Below, in pieces: positions 1 to 7,813 of a stretch of DNA of 48,814 nt (the stretch's first letter is position 1; every line of letters starts with the position of its first letter). The notes beneath the pieces are model-generated. The model was given only the letters and a program-made list of their open reading frames with translations, was not told where the DNA came from and searched no databases. Both the position numbers and the translations under genes were made by a program. The stretch is from positions 1 through 48,814 of the forward strand of contig JAQTYG010000008.1 in NCBI GenBank assembly GCA_028688375.1, read 5' to 3'. The DNA is from Patescibacteria group bacterium (GTDB lineage: Bacteria; Patescibacteriota; Patescibacteriia; Magasanikbacterales; GWA2-37-8).

Positions 1-2
1 TG

Positions 3-1241
3 GATGAAAAATCGCTGGAGGCAATGCGCGACGCCCGTCTGGAATATCTACTGGAAATTCGCGGCGTAGTACAGGCGCGCGGGGCCAAACAGGTGAACCC
101 CGACATGCCGACCGGCACAGTGGAGCTGTTGGCCAAAGAAATAAAAATTGTCGCCTCGTCCGAAGCCATGCCGTTCGCGGTGGACAGTGATACGCGCGCC
201 ATCAGCGAAGAGCTGCGTTTGAAATATCGTTATTTGGATTTGCGCTCCGAGCGAATGCTAAAAAATTTGGTTTTGCGCGACAAAGTAATTTCTTTCATGC
301 GCGATTTTCTGCATCAAGACGGCTTTATTGAAGTGGAAACGCCGTATATCACCAAAGGCACGCCCGAGGGCGCGCGCGAGTTTTTAATTCCCTCGCGCAT
401 TTATCCCGGACAGTTTTACGCCCTGCCACAATCGCCTCAGCAATTCAAACAGTTGCTGATGGTCGGCGGAATTGAAAAGTATTTTCAGATTGCGCGCTGT
501 TTCCGCGATGAAGACCAGCGTGGCGACCGCCAGCCGGAGTTTACCCAATTGGATTTGGAAATGTCTTTTGTCGAGCGCGAAGATGTCTTGGCTTTGACGG
601 AAAAAATGATGATTGCCTTGGTGAAAAAAGTAGCGCCGGAAAAAAGAATTCAAACCGTGCCGTTTCCGCGCTTGAGCTATAAAGAAGTAATGGATAAGTA
701 TGGTACGGATAAGCCGGATTTGCGCGAAGACAAAAATGATCCGAATTTGCTGGCTTTCGCCTGGATAATTGATTTTCCATTTTTTGAAAAAACCGAGGAG
801 GACGGCTGGACTTTCAGCCACAATCCGTTTTCCCGCCCCCAGCCGGAACATATGGACTGGCTGATGGAGAAAAAGAACATCGGCAAGATTTTGACCACGC
901 AATACGATATCGTTTTGAACGGCTACGAAGCCGGTGGCGGTAGTATTCGCAACCACGAACCGGAGGCCTTGCACAAAGTGTTTGAAATTATGGGCTTTGA
1001 TGAGGAGGGGATTCAGAAGCAGTTTGGTCACATGCTTGAGGCCTTTAAATTCGGCGCTCCACCCCATGGCGGTATTGCCCCGGGCCTCGACCGCCTGGTG
1101 ATGATTTTGGCCAACGAGCCGAATATTCGCGAAGTAATCGCTTTTCCCAAAACCGGTGACGCGCGTGATTTGATGATGGGCGCGCCAAGCGAGATGCCGG
1201 AATCGGCGCTGGATGAAGTGAATATAAAAGTAAAAAAGTAG
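3..1241 (+). CDS. aspS: Aspartyl-tRNA synthetase, 5' partial, without GAD insertion domain
   Basis: Charges tRNA-Asp with aspartate in the cytoplasm. The reading frame is open to the window edge, so the N-terminal anticodon-binding OB fold is cut; what remains begins in its last part. The class II core is complete: motif 1 around GFIEVETPYITKGTPEGAREF, motif 2 FRDEDQRGDRQPEFTQLDLE, motif 3 GGIAPGLDRLVMI, and the tail IREVIAFPKT. These are bacterial-type signatures. Bacterial AspRS normally carries a GAD domain of about 120 residues between the KYGTDKPDLR segment and the DFPFFE segment; here only about 15 residues separate them, so the insertion is absent. The gene is followed by a folded repeat element and then scpA. 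Confidence 0.96.
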   Translation, partial: DEKSLEAMRDARLEYLLEIRGVVQARGAKQVNPDMPTGTVELLAKEIKIVASSEAMPFAVDSDTRAISEELRLKYRYLDLRSERMLKNLVLRDKVISFMRDFLHQDGFIEVETPYITKGTPEGAREFLIPSRIYPGQFYALPQSPQQFKQLLMVGGIEKYFQIARCFRDEDQRGDRQPEFTQLDLEMSFVEREDVLALTEKMMIALVKKVAPEKRIQTVPFPRLSYKEVMDKYGTDKPDLREDKNDPNLLAFAWIIDFPFFEKTEEDGWTFSHNPFSRPQPEHMDWLMEKKNIGKILTTQYDIVLNGYEAGGGSIRNHEPEALHKVFEIMGFDEEGIQKQFGHMLEAFKFGAPPHGGIAPGLDRLVMILANEPNIREVIAFPKTGDARDLMMGAPSEMPESALDEVNIKVKK

Positions 1242-1280
1242 CGCGATGCGCCAAGAATAATTGTCCAGCCGCTTCCTGAG

Positions 1281-1426
1281 ACATGTTTCGTCCGGCTTGT
1301 GTTGAAGACTATCGCGCAGACGCGCGAGCATGGTTCCGCCCGAGGCGGATCGCGCGGCGAGCGTAAGGGCGGCGAGTCGCTGGACGAGCCGACCCGTGTC
1401 TGAAACGCATGCCGGACGAAACATGT
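1281..1426 (-). repeat. Folded intergenic repeat element, copy 1 (minus orientation)
   Basis: The ends form a perfect 16-bp inverted repeat (1281-1296 with 1411-1426, arm ACATGTTTCGTCCGGC). Read on the minus strand the inside matches the copies at 24281, 25277 and 46183: the ACCCGGGTCGG-like segment (ACACGGGTCGG here), the core CTCGCCGCCCTTACGCTCG, and a CGCGATAGTCTTCAAC-like end. An internal hairpin GTC-CAGC-GAC corresponds to differently sequenced hairpins in the other copies. This copy is longer because of extra GC-rich hairpins (for example CCGCC-TCG-GGCGG). It fills most of the aspS-scpA gap. Confidence 0.8.
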
Positions 1427-1465
1427 TATTCATGTGCCACGCGCCGAAAAGCGCAAAAAACTTAA

Positions 1466-2155
1466 ATGAAAGAAATAAAACTCGAACAATTTAGCGGGCC
1501 GTTGGATCTTTTGCTTGGTCTGATTGAACAGGAGAAGTTGAACATCAACGACATCGCTCTTTCCCAAGTCACCGAGCAATTTTTTGATTATCTGAATAAG
1601 CTGGGAGAAAAACGGCCGGAAGAACTGGCGGATTTTTTGGTCATCGCCACCAAATTGGTGTACATCAAATCAAAAAATCTTCTGCCTGATTTGGTTTCGG
1701 AAGCGGACGAAGGTCCATCACTCGCTGAGCAGTTGAAAATGTATAAGCGTTATCTGGAAGCGAGCCGGGAAGTGAACAAACGCTGGGAGGCGGGGGAATT
1801 AGCCTATGGCCGGCTGGAACCGCCGGTAAAATCTGAAGGATTTACTCCGCCGGCCAATGCCGGAGTTGATGATTTGAAAAATTCCCTCTATAATTTGCTC
1901 AAACGGCTTAAACCAATCAATCCTTTGCCCAAAGTCAGTATTGACCGCGCCGTCACCGTTAAACAAAAATTGGAATCAATTTTGGCCATGTTAAAAAAGA
2001 GCGGGCGGATCAGCTTCCGGCAAATGCTGGCCGAAGCCGAGAGTCGGACGGAAGTAATTATTAGCTTCCTTGCTTTGCTCGAACTGGTAAAATCCGGCGA
2101 CGCGTCTATCAAACAAAAAAACGCTTTTGATGATTTGGAAATAAGCAAAACATAG
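1466..2155 (+). CDS. scpA: Segregation and condensation protein A
   Basis: ScpA is the kleisin subunit that, with ScpB, closes the SMC ring and helps compact and separate chromosomes. The 229-residue product opens with the family signature FSGPLDLLLGLIEQEKLNIND and continues with the ADFLVIATKLVYIKSKNLLP helix that binds the SMC neck. The C-terminal winged-helix part (about 170-229, ISFLALLELVKSG) binds the SMC head. The ATG lies 39 bp after the repeat element and has no clear Shine-Dalgarno site. scpB starts 2 bp after its stop, so the pair is surely co-transcribed. No smc gene is in the window. Confidence 0.95.
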   Translation: MKEIKLEQFSGPLDLLLGLIEQEKLNINDIALSQVTEQFFDYLNKLGEKRPEELADFLVIATKLVYIKSKNLLPDLVSEADEGPSLAEQLKMYKRYLEASREVNKRWEAGELAYGRLEPPVKSEGFTPPANAGVDDLKNSLYNLLKRLKPINPLPKVSIDRAVTVKQKLESILAMLKKSGRISFRQMLAEAESRTEVIISFLALLELVKSGDASIKQKNAFDDLEISKT

Positions 2156-2157
2156 TT

Positions 2158-2706
2158 ATGAACACTACGTCAAAAATAGAGAGCATCTTGTTCGTCGCCT
2201 CCAAACCGTTGGCGTTAAAAAAAATCGCCAAAGCGGTTGGCGTTGACGAAAACGCGGCGGAAGAGGCGATTGAAACGCTGAAACAAAAATACAACCAGCC
2301 GGATTCGGGTGTGTCGCTTCTGGAAAATAACGAAGAATATCAATTAGTTTCTCATCCGGCCAATCGCGAATCGGCCGAACAATTTTTAAAAGCCGAAGTG
2401 ACCGGCGAACTGACCCGGCCTCAACTGGAAACGCTGACGGTTATTTCTTATTGCGGGCCGATTACCAAGCCGGAATTGGAACAAATTCGCGGGGTGAATT
2501 GCAGTATTATTTTGCGCAACCTGCTTTTGCGCGGTTTGATCAAAGAAAATGAGGAAGCGACCCTGTTGCCGACTTATGAAATAACCATGGATTACCTGCG
2601 TCATCTGGGCTATCAATCCATTCAAGAATTGCCGGATTATGAAATTTTGCATAATCATGAATATGTGATGAAGGCGTTGGGGCAGGAACAGCCGGTCGCT
2701 GAATAA
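2158..2706 (+). CDS. scpB: Segregation and condensation protein B
   Basis: Partner of ScpA in the SMC condensin complex. The 182-residue protein has the two winged-helix modules of the family: the first begins IESILFVASKPLALKKIAKA, the second contains LETLTVISYCGPITKPELEQIRGVNC and the typical C-terminal YEITMDYLRHLGYQSIQELPDY. Length is normal for the family. The gene follows scpA by 2 bp and the next gene by 3 bp, which indicates one transcription unit scpA-scpB-carboxypeptidase. Confidence 0.95.
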   Translation: MNTTSKIESILFVASKPLALKKIAKAVGVDENAAEEAIETLKQKYNQPDSGVSLLENNEEYQLVSHPANRESAEQFLKAEVTGELTRPQLETLTVISYCGPITKPELEQIRGVNCSIILRNLLLRGLIKENEEATLLPTYEITMDYLRHLGYQSIQELPDYEILHNHEYVMKALGQEQPVAE

Positions 2707-2709
2707 GTT

Positions 2710-3717
2710 ATGACCAAAAAAGTTTTTGATTTTTTGTCTTCTTTCGGCATGGTGATACTGGGCGTATCGCTCCTTTTTATTTTTACCGTTTCTTTTTCTT
2801 CGGCGGACAAGAATCGCGCTTATCAATTTCCTCGTTCTCATCCGCGCTTGGCCGGCGGGGATATTTATACCGAACCGCCGACGGCTCAACCGCAAATTCC
2901 GTTGGCGAAAAATGTCGATGAGGCGCCGGTTACCACCACCGCTTTGGCCGCTTTGGTGGCAGACGAACAAACTGGCACCGTACTTTATCAAAAAAATTCC
3001 GATGAAGTGCGCCCGCTGGCCAGTATTACCAAAATTATGGCCATGATGGTATTTTTGGATTTGCCGATAAAATGGTCGGCCACCACTACGGTTTTAGAAT
3101 CAGACTGCGACAACAGCAGCCACCAACTGACAGCGGGAGAAATATATACGCTCTCCGATTTATGGAATGCCGCGCTGGTCGGTTCGTCCAACAGCGCCGT
3201 GCGCGCGCTGGCCCGCTTTAGCGGTTTAACCGGCGAAGAATTCGTCGGCCGAATGAATCAGAAAGCGAAAAATTTAAATTTATCCACCATGCATTTTGTG
3301 GAACCGACCGGCTTGGATTCCGACAACGTCGGTTCGGCCAAAGACACCGCCCAAATGCTCAAAGCAGCGTTAAAATTTGAAAAGATTTTGCAGGCCCTGC
3401 AAATCGGCGAATATTATTTGCATCCGCTGAATAGCGCGAAGCCAAAACGCGTCTGGAGCACCAATTGGCTTTTGACCAAATGGATTCCTAATGATTTTGA
3501 CACTAAAGATATTTGCGGTAAAACCGGCTTTATCAATGACGCGCGCTATAATTTTGTGGTGCGGGTGGGCGATAAGACCGGACACCGGGTAATCGCCGTG
3601 GTACTGGGGGCGGCTACCAACGAGGCGCGTTTTAGCGAGGCCCGCGATTTGGCCAATTGGGCGTTCGAACATTATTTGTGGCCGGATGAGACGGGATATA
3701 ACGAATTGACCCAGTAG
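2710..3717 (+). CDS. Serine-type D-alanyl-D-alanine carboxypeptidase (family S11)
   Basis: Trims the terminal D-Ala from peptidoglycan stem peptides outside the membrane. All three penicillin-binding motifs are present: SITK at about 105-108 (nucleophile Ser), SSN at about 159-161, and KTG at about 270-272 in CGKTGF. An N-terminal hydrophobic stretch (about 12-30) is a signal anchor, followed by a linker rich in Pro up to about 75. The 335-residue protein lacks the extra C-terminal beta domain of PBP5-type enzymes. It is the last gene of the scpA-scpB unit; the pgk promoter starts right after its stop. Whether it acts as carboxypeptidase or endopeptidase cannot be decided here. Confidence 0.9.
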   Translation: MTKKVFDFLSSFGMVILGVSLLFIFTVSFSSADKNRAYQFPRSHPRLAGGDIYTEPPTAQPQIPLAKNVDEAPVTTTALAALVADEQTGTVLYQKNSDEVRPLASITKIMAMMVFLDLPIKWSATTTVLESDCDNSSHQLTAGEIYTLSDLWNAALVGSSNSAVRALARFSGLTGEEFVGRMNQKAKNLNLSTMHFVEPTGLDSDNVGSAKDTAQMLKAALKFEKILQALQIGEYYLHPLNSAKPKRVWSTNWLLTKWIPNDFDTKDICGKTGFINDARYNFVVRVGDKTGHRVIAVVLGAATNEARFSEARDLANWAFEHYLWPDETGYNELTQ

Positions 3718-3741
3718 CCGCTTTTGTCCGCGTGCCGATTA

Positions 3742-3750
3742 TGGTATAAT
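3742..3750 (+). promoter_or_regulatory. Extended -10 promoter for pgk
   Basis: TGGTATAAT, a perfect extended -10 box with no good -35 at 16-18 bp. The same TGGTATA(A/C)T string precedes eno, pilM, the pilin gene and ppsA. Confidence 0.6.
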
Positions 3751-3776
3751 ATCTGTACGATGCATGACGCAAATAA

Positions 3777-3842
3777 CACGATACAAATATGACGGGGCAT
3801 GAATTATTTTGGTTATAGTTGAGTCGTGCTATTTGTATCGTG
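3777..3842 (+). promoter_or_regulatory. Inverted repeat in the pgk 5' leader
   Basis: CACGATACAAATA at 3777-3789 is perfectly complementary to 3830-3842, with a 40-nt loop. It begins about 20 nt after the predicted transcription start and ends 16 nt before the pgk ATG, so a transcript would fold into a 13-bp hairpin just upstream of the start. No terminator-like U-run follows. Control of translation or mRNA stability is inference. Confidence 0.6.
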
Positions 3843-3858
3843 TGTCGTGAAAAATATT

Positions 3859-5028
3859 ATGAAAGTTCGGTCCATTGCTTCCGTAAAGAACCTTTTCGGC
3901 AAGCGCGTTTTACTCCGCGTAGATTTTAACGTGCCGATGAAAAACGGCCGGGTAAAAGAAAAATATAAAATTGAAAAAAGTTTGCCGACCATAAAATATT
4001 TACTGCATCATGACGCCAAAGTTATTTTAGTCAGTCACTTGGGCCGGCCGAAGGGCGCAGATAAAAAATTAAGTTTAAAACCGGTGGAAAAAGTTCTGGC
4101 AAAAATACTCGGGAAAAAAGTCGGGCTGGTGGAATTAAAAAATGCGGCCCAAAAAATCGCTAAAATGGCCGACGGTTCCGTAATTTTGTTGGAAAACATC
4201 CGGTTCATTAAAGGTGAAGATAAAAACGACGCCAAGCTGGCTAAAAGCTTGGCCGAATTGGCGGACATCTTTGTTTTGGATGGGTTCGCCGTAGCTCATC
4301 GCGATGTCGCTTCCGTGTCGGGTGTGGCCAAACATCTCCCGTCTTATGCCGGTTTGTTGCTGGCGGAAGAGGTGAAGGGCTTAAATCAGGTTTTACTTAA
4401 ACCGAAAAAACCCTTTGTGGTGATTTTGGGCGGAGCGAAAATGGAAACGAAAATTCCGTTAATTAAAAAATTATTACCGCAAGCGACCAATATTTTAGTC
4501 GGTGGTGGTATCGTCAATACTTGTCTTTGGGCTAAAGGATATAAGGTCGGCCGATCGATTATAGAAAAAGAACATAAAAAAACCGCTTTGGCTTTTTTGA
4601 AAAATAAAAAAATTATCATGCCGGTGGATGTGGTGGTGGGAAGCGCGGACGGCCAGGGCGTCAGAGTGGTGCCGGTGGACGCAAAATTTAAAGTCAAAGA
4701 CGCAAAATTTGGCATCTATGACATTGGTCCAAAAACCATTTCTTTGTTCGCTAAATACATTAAAAAAGCCAATACTTTGGTGTGGAACGGCGCCATGGGC
4801 ATGTTTGAACAACACCCCTATCAATTCGGCAGCCGCTCCGTTGCCCGTTTAATGGCCACGCGCGCCAAGGGGCGAGCCTACGGCGTAACCGGTGGCGGTG
4901 AAACCGTGGAATTAGTCAAAAAATTAAAATTACTGGACGAGATAGATTTGGTTTCCACCGGCGGCGGCGCCATGCTGGAATTTTTGAGCGGCCAGCGTTT
5001 GCCCGGAGTTCAGGCCGTGAGCAAATAG
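3859..5028 (+). CDS. pgk: Phosphoglycerate kinase
   Basis: Transfers phosphate from 1,3-bisphosphoglycerate to ADP in glycolysis. The start is placed at the ATG giving MKVRSIASVKNLFGKRVLLR; an in-frame GTG 33 bp upstream lies inside the leader hairpin and is unlikely. The 389-residue product is a full-length PGK: substrate site RVDFNVP and HLGRPKG, GGAKMETKIP with the conserved Lys, NGAMGMFE, and the nucleotide loop VTGGGETVELVKK before STGGGAMLEFLSG. A few family positions differ, for example LDGFAVAHR where most have NDAFGTAHR. It leads the cluster of lower glycolytic genes and has its own promoter. Confidence 0.95.
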   Translation: MKVRSIASVKNLFGKRVLLRVDFNVPMKNGRVKEKYKIEKSLPTIKYLLHHDAKVILVSHLGRPKGADKKLSLKPVEKVLAKILGKKVGLVELKNAAQKIAKMADGSVILLENIRFIKGEDKNDAKLAKSLAELADIFVLDGFAVAHRDVASVSGVAKHLPSYAGLLLAEEVKGLNQVLLKPKKPFVVILGGAKMETKIPLIKKLLPQATNILVGGGIVNTCLWAKGYKVGRSIIEKEHKKTALAFLKNKKIIMPVDVVVGSADGQGVRVVPVDAKFKVKDAKFGIYDIGPKTISLFAKYIKKANTLVWNGAMGMFEQHPYQFGSRSVARLMATRAKGRAYGVTGGGETVELVKKLKLLDEIDLVSTGGGAMLEFLSGQRLPGVQAVSK

Positions 5029-5107
5029 CAAGCAAAAACTTTTAAAAATATTAATCTATATAATTTAAACGTTTTTCAGACGAAAAATGTTTAAGGGAGG
5101 TTCATCT

Positions 5108-5974
5108 ATGAAATCTTTTGGCAAAAAAACGGTGGCCAAAGAGGCGGCCTGTGAGTGTGGCGGAAATTGCGGTTGCGCCGGCGGTTGCGGCGGTGGCTGT
5201 TGCGGTCAGCATGGTTTTGGCAAGAAGCTATTCCTAGCCTTAGCCGGCGTGGCCATGGTATATTTTATTTTCTTTTTGGGCACGTTAATTAACAACAATT
5301 TAAAAAAACACGATACCATCGGCAAAATGGATAAGAGCGAAAGAATGATCACGGTGAATGGCATCGGTAAAGTAACCGGCGATAACAACATTGCCGTGAC
5401 GACCATCGGTTATTCCAACACTAATAAGGAAGTATCGGTGGCGCAGGCGGAGAACAAAAAAGTGATGGATCAAGTGATGGCTGATTTGAAAAAAATGGGC
5501 ATGGCTGACAAAGATTTGCAAACCAATTACACCATTTATCCGGACTATGATTATACGGCCGAGCGCGGGCAGATTCTTAAAGGCTATAAAGTGAGCAACT
5601 CGGTCACGGTAAAAATTCGCGATTTGGCGAAAATCAACGATGTCTTAAGTTTGGCCGGTAAATACGGCGCGACCGAAGTGGGCGGTTTGAGTTTTACCAT
5701 TGACGACTCGAGCAATTTGAAAGACCAGGCCAGGACCAAAGCCATAGAAGACGTGGCCAAGAAAGCCGATTATCTGGCTAAATCTCTCGGCGTGCGTTTG
5801 GGCAATGTGGTTAGCTATTACGAGAACGACGCCAGCGGGGGCGATTATTACAAATATAGCAGTAATGTGATGGCCGAGGGCGGCGGTATTGGCGGCGGTG
5901 CTCCTGATGTGGTGGCCGGTGGCAGTAAAGACGTGGTCATGAACGTTAGTATTACTTACGAATTGGCGCAGTAA
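5108..5974 (+). CDS. SIMPL-domain (DUF541) membrane protein with N-terminal cysteine cluster
   Basis: The start at 5108 is fixed by a strong Shine-Dalgarno sequence AAGGGAGG 7 bp upstream; an ATG 21 bp earlier has none. The 288-residue product has three parts. Residues 15-32 hold seven cysteines among glycines (C15, C17, C21, C23, C27, C31, C32). Residues about 41-61 form one membrane helix. The rest is a SIMPL domain, beginning ERMITVNGIGKV and ending NVSITYEL, predicted to lie outside the membrane. SIMPL proteins are poorly understood and have been linked to envelope stress. The cysteine cluster is not part of the family and would face the cytoplasm if topology is N-in. It sits between pgk and eno, with a terminator behind it. 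Confidence 0.85.
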   Translation: MKSFGKKTVAKEAACECGGNCGCAGGCGGGCCGQHGFGKKLFLALAGVAMVYFIFFLGTLINNNLKKHDTIGKMDKSERMITVNGIGKVTGDNNIAVTTIGYSNTNKEVSVAQAENKKVMDQVMADLKKMGMADKDLQTNYTIYPDYDYTAERGQILKGYKVSNSVTVKIRDLAKINDVLSLAGKYGATEVGGLSFTIDDSSNLKDQARTKAIEDVAKKADYLAKSLGVRLGNVVSYYENDASGGDYYKYSSNVMAEGGGIGGGAPDVVAGGSKDVVMNVSITYELAQ

Positions 5975-5991
5975 TCAGCGGAAAAATAAAA

Positions 5992-6020
5992 AGGGGGTGC
6001 CTAAAACATCCTCTTTTTTT
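5992..6020 (+). terminator. Intrinsic terminator after the SIMPL gene
   Basis: Stem AGGGGGTG/CATCCTCT (two G-U pairs, 6-nt loop) followed by eight T. It separates the SIMPL gene from the eno promoter. Confidence 0.75.
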
Positions 6021-6033
6021 TATTCTTTTGGCG

Positions 6034-6042
6034 TGGTATAAT
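6034..6042 (+). promoter_or_regulatory. Extended -10 promoter for eno
   Basis: TGGTATAAT without a recognisable -35. The leader of about 95 nt contains a CCTGCCTG/CAGGCAGG hairpin near 6065 and a 10-bp CATTAAAACA/TGTTTTAATG hairpin at about 6093-6117, just before the start codon. Confidence 0.6.
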
Positions 6043-6145
6043 GAATTTATAAAAACACTAGAACCTGCCTGTCGGCAGGCAGGTACGAGAACATTAAAAC
6101 ACGGGTTGTTTTAATGCTTTCATATTTTTATGTTTTAATGAGCCT

Positions 6146-7396
6146 ATGCGTATAAAAAAAATTCAAGCCAGAGAAATTTTAGATTCACGCGGTAATCCTA
6201 CGGTGGAAGCGCGTGTGGTTTTAAGCAACGATTTATTTGTTTCCGCCAAAGTGCCGTCGGGCGCGTCCACCGGAGCGCACGAGGCTTGGGAGTTGCGCGA
6301 TGGCGGAAAGCGTTATGGCGGTAAGGGCGTGTTCAAAGCCGTAAAAAATGTGAACACGATTATCGCCAAGGCGATTGTCGGCATGAATGTCGATGATTTG
6401 CAAAAAATAGATCAGAAAATGATCGCTTTAGATAACACGAAAAATAAATCAAAATTGGGCGCCAACGCTATTCTGGCTGTATCCATGGCCGTGGCGCGCG
6501 CCGGCGCGGCCGCCGCCCGCCAACCGCTTTATCGGTATTTGCGTCGTTTGTACAATATTAAAGCCAAAGGCTGGCGTATGCCGGTGCCAACCATGAACGT
6601 GTTGAACGGCGGACGGCACGCCGACAGCGGTCTGTCTATCCAGGAATTCATGATTATCCCCGAGCATCGTTTGATGCGCGAACGGGTGCGCATCGGCACG
6701 GAGATTTTTCACGCGCTGGCCGGCATTTTGAAAAAAAAGAATTACTCCACCGCGGTCGGCGACGAAGGCGGTTTCGCGCCGCGCCTGCCGAACAATGAAG
6801 CGGCTTTGAGAGTTTTAGTGCAGGCGATTGACGCGGCCGGCTACAAAGCCGGAGAAAATGTCAGTTTGGGTTTGGATGTGGCCGCTTCGGAATTTTATGA
6901 TGATGGCAAATATTATTTTGAAAAAGATAAAGCCGGCCGTAATTCCGATAAAATGATCACCACGCTGGAAGCCTGGGTTAAAAAATATCCGTTGATTTTA
7001 GTGGAAGATGGTTTGAGCGAGGATGACTGGGTGGGCTGGAAAGATTTAACCGTCCGTTTGGGCAAGAAAATTACCTTAGTCGGCGATGATTTATTTGTCA
7101 CCAATCCGGAAATTTTTGCTCGCGGTATTAAAGAGAAAGTGGCCAATGCCATCTTGATTAAAGTCAATCAAATCGGCACGATCAGCGAAACTATGCAGGC
7201 GATTAAATTGGCTAAGGCCAATAATTATAAAATTAATGTGTCGCATCGCAGCGGTGAGACCGCGGATACCTTCATCGCCGATTTGGCGGTGGCGGTTAAC
7301 TCCGATTTTATCAAAACCGGCTCGTTGTCTCGTTCGGAACGCGTGGAAAAATATAACCGGTTGATGGAAATAGAAATGGAGTTGGGAATTTCATAA
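6146..7396 (+). CDS. eno: Enolase
   Basis: Converts 2-phosphoglycerate to phosphoenolpyruvate. The 416-residue protein has the N-terminal signature IQAREILDSRGNPTVEARV, the mobile loop SGASTGAHEAWELRDGG, the general-acid/base region VGDEGGFAP, metal ligands in LGLDVAASEF, VEDGLSEDDW and VGDDLFVTN, the catalytic Lys in ILIKVNQIGTISET, and SHRSGETADTFIADLAVA. Two usually invariant spots differ: NGGRHADSG for NGGEHADNN and VEDG for the more common EDP. These suggest a divergent but active enzyme. Length is normal. It starts a unit with the unknown gene and both gpmI genes. Confidence 0.95.
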   Translation: MRIKKIQAREILDSRGNPTVEARVVLSNDLFVSAKVPSGASTGAHEAWELRDGGKRYGGKGVFKAVKNVNTIIAKAIVGMNVDDLQKIDQKMIALDNTKNKSKLGANAILAVSMAVARAGAAAARQPLYRYLRRLYNIKAKGWRMPVPTMNVLNGGRHADSGLSIQEFMIIPEHRLMRERVRIGTEIFHALAGILKKKNYSTAVGDEGGFAPRLPNNEAALRVLVQAIDAAGYKAGENVSLGLDVAASEFYDDGKYYFEKDKAGRNSDKMITTLEAWVKKYPLILVEDGLSEDDWVGWKDLTVRLGKKITLVGDDLFVTNPEIFARGIKEKVANAILIKVNQIGTISETMQAIKLAKANNYKINVSHRSGETADTFIADLAVAVNSDFIKTGSLSRSERVEKYNRLMEIEMELGIS

Positions 7397-7402
7397 TCGC
7401 GT

Positions 7403-7810
7403 ATGTCTTTAAATAATCCACAATTTAGGGGGCGCATGAACGAAAGGGGTGGGGAGTTAGAAGACGATCTGGAGGAATTAAGAAATGTGGAAAAAATTGA
7501 TGGCGTTGATATCAGTATGCGCTTCGAGCGCTATACACCCGCTGCTTTCCGTGAATATTTTCGCGATGTAGTAACGCGCTTCCGAGCAAAAACCGGCCAA
7601 GATCCGAAATATGACCTGGTTTTTTTAGGCGAAGATTTAGGGAAAGATGACCGAGCCATCGCCGGCAAGTTGCGGGAGCTGAAAGCGCTGGCCGATGCCT
7701 CGGGAAAATATTTTGGCGACATTTGCGTTAAAAGCCGAAATTCGGATTTTCCCGCGTTGGAGCCCAATGTTTTTTCGTCAAACATCCGCTTCGAATTGTT
7801 AGAGGATTAA
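7403..7810 (+). CDS. Hypothetical protein, 135 residues
   Basis: No family recognised. The product is soluble, highly charged and shows no signal peptide or membrane segment. The central part (about 45-110) is predicted mixed helix/strand with YDLVFLGEDLGKDDRAIAGKL, and the end SNIRFELLED is acidic. It begins 6 bp after eno and ends 3 bp before gpmI, so it is co-transcribed with glycolytic genes. That position supports it being a real gene and hints at a role near glycolysis, but no function can be assigned. Confidence 0.7.
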   Translation: MSLNNPQFRGRMNERGGELEDDLEELRNVEKIDGVDISMRFERYTPAAFREYFRDVVTRFRAKTGQDPKYDLVFLGEDLGKDDRAIAGKLRELKALADASGKYFGDICVKSRNSDFPALEPNVFSSNIRFELLED

Positions 7811-7813
7811 ATT

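Noticed and set aside
384-1433. Long open frame on the minus strand across aspS
   Set aside because: Lies opposite a clear aspS coding region and its translation has low-complexity, arginine/histidine-rich sequence without family features.
3826-3858. Upstream GTG start for pgk
   Set aside because: Falls inside the leader hairpin and adds residues not seen in PGK.
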